A stretch of DNA of 64,000 nt from Pohlia nutans (lineage: Eukaryota; Streptophyta; Bryopsida; Bryales; Mniaceae), in contig CM040096.1 in NCBI GenBank assembly GCA_022496805.1, positions 9,983,501-10,047,500 of the forward strand, read 5' to 3'. The notes beneath the pieces are model-generated. The model did not search any database. It was not told the origin of the DNA and saw only the letters and a list, made by a program, of their open reading frames with translations. This document shows positions 58,021-64,000 of the stretch, piece by piece (within the stretch, counting starts at the first letter, position 1; each line of letters starts with the position of its first letter). Both the position numbers and the translations under genes were made by a program.

Positions 58021-59227
58021 CACCTTGTGTTTGAATAAGATATTGTGAATTTTCTTTAATATACTCTTATTCGTTCATTCCAAATAGTTAAAAGGTATAA
58101 AAGAGTTTAGTGGTCTCTCATTATTAGGTGTGTAAGAGCTTGGTGGTCTTCAAACTCATGGAAAACTAGTTTAGCCGGTTTTGAAAATAAATTTAGAAAA
58201 TGAAATATAAGGTGGGTGTCCCTATCTTCGATCATGCACTATTTAGTGATTGTGCACATGTGTTCCAATGACTACGACACTTAAATCAATTTGTAGCTAT
58301 AATAAGAATAATTGGCAATAGAACTCCATGTTCTTATAACTACTCGCCAAAATGAATTGTAAGCAATAATACAAACAATAAAATTAATATTCATCCTTTT
58401 TGACCTATATTCAAAAGGCGACAATTTCACATTATATACACTTGTAAGAGTATAGTTTGTTGAATAAACATAGAAGTTAACTTTATTTTTGAGATTGTAA
58501 TGAATTTTTTTAAAAATATTTGAATATGAAATAGGGGCACTGTGAGGAGTAACATGGATGACTATTCTATATGTTATTTAAAAATAAAAACAACAAATTG
58601 AGTTGATACCGTAATGGCGGCCATTAGGGTTGGCCAAAAATAATTATAAAAAGAGAAGCCTAAATTTTTTGGAAGTTATTCTTTCAAAACAAATCTATTT
58701 TCTATGATGAAAATGACAATCTTAAAGAAGATTCACACCATTTCGACAAAAGAATTAAATATTCAACATGAGTTGTTGACTAAGGTATCCGGGTACAATA
58801 TACTAGTAGAAAAGGTGCCTGTGCCGAGGCAGATATCGAGGCAATGTTCCTTAGTTTTAGGCAACTACTGCCCATTTACCTGGGCATCTACCTTAGCACA
58901 TACACCTTTTCTACTAATGATACCTATAATCGACCTTTTGCAATTGACCTTGTGGAGTGCCTCAACATGATCCAAAAGTAAGAATATGTTCGGTCAATGC
59001 ATTTGAATTTGGAGTTGGAAAGGAGCTTGAAAGGACGGTTTGAAAGGAATGGAATTGGGGTTGGGAATGGGAGTAAGGTGATTTCTACCTTAGGAGTCCA
59101 CAATTGTATTTGCATGTTGCATGTGTCAGTGGTGGTGGAGAAGAGGAAACGTGGAAACCAGCCCGCAGTGAGTTTCTATTACTTTTGCATGGGCACTGTT
59201 TTCCCGTTTCACACTCACAGCTCACTT
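58021..59227. other. Spacer upstream of the GNAT gene
   Basis: AT-rich to about 58980 with the CACTA-type MITE at 58801; composition then becomes gene-like toward 59228. Confidence 0.5.
58801..58919. mobile_element. 119-bp CACTA-type MITE, TSD ATA
   Basis: TACTAGTAGAAAAGGTG at the left and CACCTTTTCTACTAATG at the right, flanked by ATA on both sides (58798-58800, 58920-58922). Same length and termini as the element at 20750-20868, but in a different target. The first base has drifted from C to T. Confidence 0.85.
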
Positions 59228-59249
59228 GCTCGCTCGCTCGCTCGCTCGC
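59228..59249 (+). repeat. Tetranucleotide (GCTC)n tract upstream of the GNAT gene
   Basis: About five perfect GCTC units lie some 540 bp before the GNAT start codon, in a region that turns from AT-rich to GC-richer DNA. It may fall in the promoter or leader; the transcription start is not visible from sequence alone. Confidence 0.7.
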
Positions 59250-59784
59250 ATCGTCACCTCCTTATCCCCTTCGCCATTTGTTGCCCATTTGCTCACGCCA
59301 TCGCCCTTTCGTCAATCACCGCCAACACGCAATCCATCAATCCATCAATCAGTCAACCGCTCACTCGCATCACCAATTTTTCATCTCAATTCCACAGGTC
59401 TCTCCACAACAAAATTCCCATTCAACTTTTGGCCTCACTCAGCCCATACTCCTCGAATCCAGAATCACCATCTCACACAGACGAGCACTCCATCAAATTC
59501 GCAAAATGTAGCTCAGTTTTCAGCGAGTACTTTGGACGAGAGAAAAGAATTTGAGTGCCAAAGTTGTACAGAGCAATGTGACACTGCGCTTTCCTCTTTT
59601 CGTCTTCTGGGTAGGCCTGGAACCCGTCTCTCTCTTTCTCTCTCTTTTTTTCTTCTTTGGCTTCGAAAAGCAGGCGATCAATTATTGAATGGCGTTTCTG
59701 GATGGATACTTGCCGTGGTTGATTTTGTAAGGGGAGTCGATCGAAGCTGGTTGACGAGGGTTTTGGAAGCGTTGGGGTTTCGCA

Positions 59785-62284
59785 ATGTACTCGGTGGCGC
59801 AAACGGGTGTGGTGGACGCGTACAGAGTACCTTATTACTGTGGTAGGAGTAGTAATAGTAGTAGTACATGCAGGGGGGGCGAGAAGAAGGAAATCAGGTT
59901 TAGGGTTTCTCAGCCCAATTCGCTCCAGGTCGTTAGGGATACGCGAAAGTTGCAGCCTCACTACAGGATATGGAGGATTTCCAAGCCTGGCAGTAGTAGT
60001 GTGTATTATAATCATAGCGGAGATTTGTCGACTGTGAGTCCCAGGGCGCAAGTGCCGGGTGACGTGAGCTTAGTGACGGCGGAAGAATCGATTCGAAGCT
60101 CGGGCTTCGTGGAAGCTGCCCCCGAGGTTGAAGACGACGATGACCATGTGGTCGCGTTAGGGTATGGATGGAAGGTTCGAGAAGCCAGCCGATTCGATAC
60201 CGAGGAACTTCGCGCTGTAGCGCACGTCCAAGCTTCCTCGTTCCATCTCCAGACCGCCGTTTTCGATGAGCTTTTCTTCAAGCTTTTCAAGGTTCGTTAG
60301 TTTCGCCAGTTTCTTTCCACTGCCTTTAGATCAGTTATAGGAATTCTGACCATGTTTGATAATCTAATTTCTCGTGGCCTGAAATATTTGCAAATTTAAT
60401 GTTGTTTGTGCTGTCTTTTTTTTGTCACTATGTATGCAATTTCAAAGTGGGAGGCTGTAGCTCACCACTTGCTAATTGAGTGTATGAATAGATGAGTTGC
60501 TGTTTGTAGCAGGGGTTAGTAGGAAACAGGATCAGGTCCTCAATGGTTGTAGTATCCTCTACCTCGTGTCACTTTTTTTTTTTTTTTTTTTTTTCTCTCT
60601 CTGGACTGCCTTCATTGCATAGAGATAGTTTCGCCAGTTTCCACTGCCTTTAGGTCGGTTATAGGAATTCTGACGATGTTTGATAATCTAATTTCTCGTG
60701 GCCTGAAATATTGTCGTATTCAATGTTGTTTGTGCTGTTTTTTTTTGAACTAATTTGTGTTCTATCGAAACAGGCAGAGATATTGAGTGCTCTCCTCTAC
60801 AAAGGTCGCCATTCTCCTTCTGACAGGTTCAATCACTTCTCTTCTCCTTGCGTTTTGGTTGTTGAAATACTCTACTACCAGGAATCTTATAAGGAAGAGG
60901 ATACTATGTAGGAGTGTGCTGTTGGTAGCAGGGTCAGTCAATAGGAACAGGTTGTAGTATCCTCTACCATGTGTCATCTTTTTTTTTTCCTGGACTGCCT
61001 TCATTGCATAAAGATAGCAATAACATTGAAAGAGAATTGCATTACTCGACGGTTTAAGTTCTTTCAAGATGCAATCCCTATGGAGTTTTGGGGCAAGAGA
61101 GGAGACCGTGAGATATATATATCTGTCACCATTTCAATTTTGGATGGGATGATGAGGGTCTTATATATGATGGTTTCGTGACAATTGTCTTATAACAGTG
61201 CAGGTATGCATGCTTACTGGCTGAACCAGCAATATTGATGGATGAGGAAGAATCAGGCGATGAACCTCCTCCGACGGTCGTAGGTGCTGTGAATTTAGCA
61301 GCTTCCGTCGACAATGATGTGTTACGCCATCTCCACAGTGCCAGCGAGTACTTGTATGTGAGTGGGATGGCTGTGGATATGAACTACAGGTGGGCTCTTG
61401 TCAGATATTGCATTTCACACCTCTTGATTCCACTCTGAACTCGTTATTATCACACTTTCGAATATCGCATTCCAGTATCTGTAGAGAATCTTTACTATTG
61501 TGTACTTTCCACATTAATTTTTTACTCACGTACATTGGTGATATAAAAGAGTTTTGAGTGTATTCTTGAAAACCTCAATGAAATTATTTTTTGGGGTATC
61601 CGGGAATGTACATTTCACCAATGATAGTGCAAACTACAGTCATGGCACCATTTGTCTGGACATTTTCTTACAATGCTAAAACTGTGGCCAAGGTTTATAA
61701 CTTTGATTGGGTTCGATGGTTTCACCTTTTTTTTCATAAAGTCACATCAGTTATTTTAGCTGATGAAGATTTAACATTAGTTCTTGGTTTTGTCGCTGAG
61801 TTTTAGGATTTGTTGCTGCATCAACAGGGCCAGGAACTTAGTAGGCTCTTTGTTTCATAAATGTAGTTCTTGACGTGAAAATCATTTTTAACATTACTGA
61901 ATAGTATGCTGTCATAATCAAAGTAATTTTGGAACAAGTAGAGTGACATTATACTCGCGCTATCCAATCTGATTAGGTTATGCTTTTGGCTCATATATGT
62001 GTTCCAACTGTTCACTATTTATAAATCCATGGATACATGTGTGCAGGAGGAAAAACGTGGCGACATTGCTTCTGAGAGCCTGCGAATTGCTGGCCATGAA
62101 GTGGGGCTTCGATTACCTCGTCCTACACGCGTATGAAGATGATACGGCTGCACGCACCTTGTATGCCAGAGGGGGTTACAGAGTCATTGCCCTGGATCCT
62201 ATGTGGATGAGCACTTGGGTTGGGAGAAAACGACGAGTATTGATGGCCAAGAGGACAAGCAGAACGCCAAGCTTTGATTTCTGA
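59785..62284 (+). CDS. GNAT-family N-acetyltransferase, probably plastid-targeted, four exons
   Basis: Acetyl-CoA-dependent acetyltransferase of the plant plastid GNAT group, whose members acetylate protein N-termini and/or lysines. Exons 59785-60291, 60774-60826, 61204-61389 and 62047-62284 join across GT..AG introns of 482, 377 and 657 bp; 984 nt, 327 aa. Residues 1 to about 100 are rich in Ser, Arg and Thr and look like a transit peptide plus linker. The GNAT fold starts near GYGWKVREASRFD (about 127). Beta-4/motif A reads EYLYVSGMAVDMNYRRKNVA and LLLRACELLAMKWGFDYL, followed by LHAYEDDTAARTLYARGGYR and the C-terminal WVGRKRRVLM. The cofactor loop normally has R/Q-x-x-G-x-G/A; here it is R-R-K-N-V-A, so the first Gly is Asn. 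The start is the ATG opening the long frame. A 53-nt exon 2 and a duplicated intron segment are notable. Subfamily not resolved. Confidence 0.88.
60300..61017 (+). repeat. Interleaved duplication in GNAT introns 1 and 2
   Basis: A block beginning TTTCGCCAGTTTC at 60300-60425 recurs at 60628-60745. A second block, GTAGTATCCTCTACC through GGACTGCCTTCATTGC, at about 60500-60625 recurs at about 60920-61017. The order is block A, block B, A', exon 2, B'. This fits a tandem duplication of an A-exon2-B unit whose first copy lost the 53-nt exon. Both copies lie in introns, so the reading frame is untouched. Confidence 0.8.
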
Positions 62285-62513
62285 TGGCAAGGAGAATACG
62301 CCGAAAGCAAAACTGCTATTAATTAATGCCTTTTGTGAGGTGACACGGAGGTTTGAGTGAAGATGTTGCTCTGAACATCAATAACTTGAGTGTCTTGTAA
62401 CGTAATAGTCAGATTGTAGTTTGAGGTTCTCTTTAATGTACATTGCAACTTATAGTTTTTTTCTCTTTCTTTTGAGATGACTCCATAGCTCATGGAATGC
62501 ACTTGCTGCGATC

Positions 62514-62760
62514 AAATGATTTGCACTTCTGTAATGCAATTTTTTGGGAGCTTCAGATAGTTGACATGGTTTGTATTTTTCTTGGATTTGGATCGGAATG
62601 ATTTGCACTTATGTAATGCAATTTTTTGGGAGCTTCAGATAGTTGACATGGTTTGTACTTTTCTTGGATTTGGATCGGAATGATTTGCACTTATGTAATG
62701 CAATTTTTTGGGAGCTTCAGATAGTTGACATGGTTTGTATTTTTCTTGGATCTGGATTGG
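62514..62760 (+). repeat. 82-bp tandem repeat, about three copies, 3' of the GNAT gene
   Basis: Three near-identical 82-bp units, anchored by GATTTGCACTT at about 62519, 62601 and 62683, each run through GGGAGCTTCAGATAGTTGAC to TTCTTGGATTTGGATCGG. They begin about 230 bp after the GNAT stop codon, so they may sit in the 3' UTR or just beyond it. The first copies differ by only a few bases, so the array is young. No coding potential. Confidence 0.9.
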
Positions 62761-63462
62761 TATTAGGGCGTCAGAGTGCGAACTTTTGCAATGAGCTTTG
62801 GAGTGAGGTCGTGGCCCGTGTCTCCTTGAAGGCCGGTTGCATAAATCTGTTTTAATTTGCGTGTAGAAGGCAACAAATTTGGTGAGAGTCTCGCAATTGT
62901 GGGCGTGGATCATGGGATGCCAACACGTCTGAACCGCGTCGTAGAGTCTCCCCTCACAAGCTTGCACTCTGACACCCCTTGTTATATGTTACCCATGGAA
63001 TTGAAAGTTGTCTACCACAAAATGTTTGTGCAGGCCCAGAAAGGATGTTATTTATTGATGTTAACTTGGTGATTGATTAGTATTGTATGGTAGTATGGTA
63101 CCCTCAAAGAAGTATACATAATAATGCATATTTGTTCCTTTCACAATAGTCATTCTTTGTGATGTACAAGTAACATTGCATTCTTATGCAATTTCAATCA
63201 ATCATGTCAGATCCCACTTTTCAAAAACAAAAAATTCCCATTTTTGGTAATTTTATATGTGTTTTTCATTTTTTGTATACTGTAGTCAGGTAGCACCTTT
63301 GGCACTTGTTTGCCAAATGATTATTTAACTTGGAAATGACGTTCAACAAGGCAAAAAGCAATTGATTAAAATCCAGCTAGAACTGTGCTCATGTGTATGT
63401 TTGAAGCTAATTTAAGCATAGTTAGCCTCCATAGGGCTTCGAACCGTGGCCTTCACAATGCT
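62761..63462. other. Downstream flank of the GNAT gene
   Basis: No further gene seen. Mildly GC-richer to about 63000, AT-rich afterwards. Confidence 0.45.
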
Positions 63463-63689
63463 ACTAAGGTAGGAGCACCCAATTCCAACAGTGTACCCAA
63501 TCTCGATAATTTCTACACACGGAGGTATTCTAGAACGTAAATCTAAGTAGACCACAGATAGCTTATCATTTTTGTCAACAAACAATAAAGGCTCTATGAT
63601 GTTCTTAGATTTGTGTTCTAAAATGAATGCCGTGTCTAGAAATTATTGGCATTGAATACACTGTCGAAATTGGGTGCTCCTACTTTAGT
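63463..63689. mobile_element. Inverted-end element, about 227 bp, class unknown
   Basis: ACTAAGGTAGGAGCACCCAA at the left pairs with TTGGGTGCTCCTACTTTAGT at the right; similarity continues inward about 58 bp (GACAGTGTA, AATTTCTA.ACACGG). No matching target duplication found. Confidence 0.75.
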
Positions 63690-63772
63690 AACAACCACCT
63701 GTACCCAATGGCCTCGCCAATGGCTACAGCTCAAGATTGTGGCCTTTCATGTCCACACCTAATTAAATTTGT

Positions 63773-64000
63773 TTAACCACTAAAAGCTGAAGGAGTATTG
63801 GACAAAAAATAGTTGTGCTATAATATGTGCCTTCCATATATTTGATGAAGTTTGGTTCAAGAAACAAAATGTAGGGCATCATCTCTACAAATTATCTGTA
63901 TGGTCAAACTTCCAAAAATAACTTTAGAACTGTTTTTAATGAATTTACAAGCATTAACCTTTGAAAATTTGTATAAATAATAATTTTCACTTTTAGAGTC
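63773..64000 (+). mobile_element. Left part of a TTAA-flanked element, cut by the window end
   Basis: TTAACCACTAAAAGCTGAAG, then the same order as 34408 and 12234 (TATGTGCCTTCCATAT, TGTAGGGCATCATCTCTACA, TATGGTCAAACTTCC). Confidence 0.85.

Noticed and set aside
59226..59846. 206-codon frame overlapping the GNAT leader
   Set aside because: Different frame from the GNAT start, His/Ser/Pro-rich composition typical of UTR; no homology seen.
63435..63470. tRNA-like B-box (inverse GGTTCGAAGCC)
   Set aside because: No A-box, no cloverleaf and no CCA-side stem could be assembled; at best a trace of a tRNA-derived SINE.
1..64000. CRISPR arrays, operons or ribosome binding sites
   Set aside because: Gene structure is eukaryotic; no regularly spaced direct repeats with unique spacers.

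Overview
This window looks like nuclear DNA of a land plant. It is AT-rich and gene-poor, with three intact spliced genes in 64 kb. The introns have GT/AG ends and the proteins are plant-type. A seed-free plant (bryophyte, lycophyte or fern) is my guess from the family resemblance and repeat load; I cannot name a species.

Intact genes: (1) an NC2-alpha / Dr1-associated corepressor gene on the minus strand (22974-25815; six exons, 299 aa), a histone-fold repressor of TATA-dependent transcription; (2) GDP-L-fucose synthase on the minus strand (40028-41451; two coding exons, 312 aa, plus a likely 5'-UTR intron), a cytosolic sugar-nucleotide enzyme; (3) a probably plastid-targeted GNAT acetyltransferase on the plus strand (59785-62284; four exons, 327 aa). 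They are housekeeping genes in separate pathways and do not form a functional cluster.

Broken genes: an F-box gene start (about 32374-32715, minus) with a 5-base insertion and a transposon at its 3' edge; an unidentified ORF relic (about 20546-21310, plus) split by a CACTA-type MITE; two unidentified coding fragments (46933-47347 and 48326-48629, minus), each carrying a CACTA-type MITE; and a Tc1/mariner-like transposase C-terminus (about 17515-17690, minus).

The rest is mostly transposon debris. The dominant component is a set of short (0.35-1.3 kb) non-coding elements that start CCCCTAAACG or similar, end in the inverse, and are always flanked by TTAA. A nested copy at 36990-37802, compared with uninterrupted sister copies, shows that TTAA is a genuine target duplication, a piggyBac-like signature. 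Most copies also carry, just inside one end only, a short GTCCA-loop-TGGAC hairpin whose stem shows compensatory changes between subtypes. I regard this as the most novel structure in the window.

Other elements with clear boundaries: a 1.86 kb solo LTR (8081-9941, TSD CTTTT); TAA/TTA-flanked Harbinger-like elements (10558, 12994, 18731, 22144, 30958, 46100); CACTA-like MITEs with 3-bp duplications (20750, 31313, 47031, 48338, 58801, and others); a TA-flanked element (11125-11541); and an 8-bp-TSD hAT-like element (43950-44224). Several are nested, which gives relative ages.

Layout: 1-8 kb TTAA elements; 8-10 kb solo LTR; 10-20 kb mixed MITEs; 20-26 kb ORF relic and NC2-alpha; 27-37 kb repeats and the F-box relic; 37-42.5 kb anonymous DNA, then GDP-fucose synthase; 43-49 kb MITEs and gene fragments; 50-59 kb very AT-rich DNA with a diverged duplication, an (AT)n tract and a minisatellite; 59-63 kb the GNAT gene.
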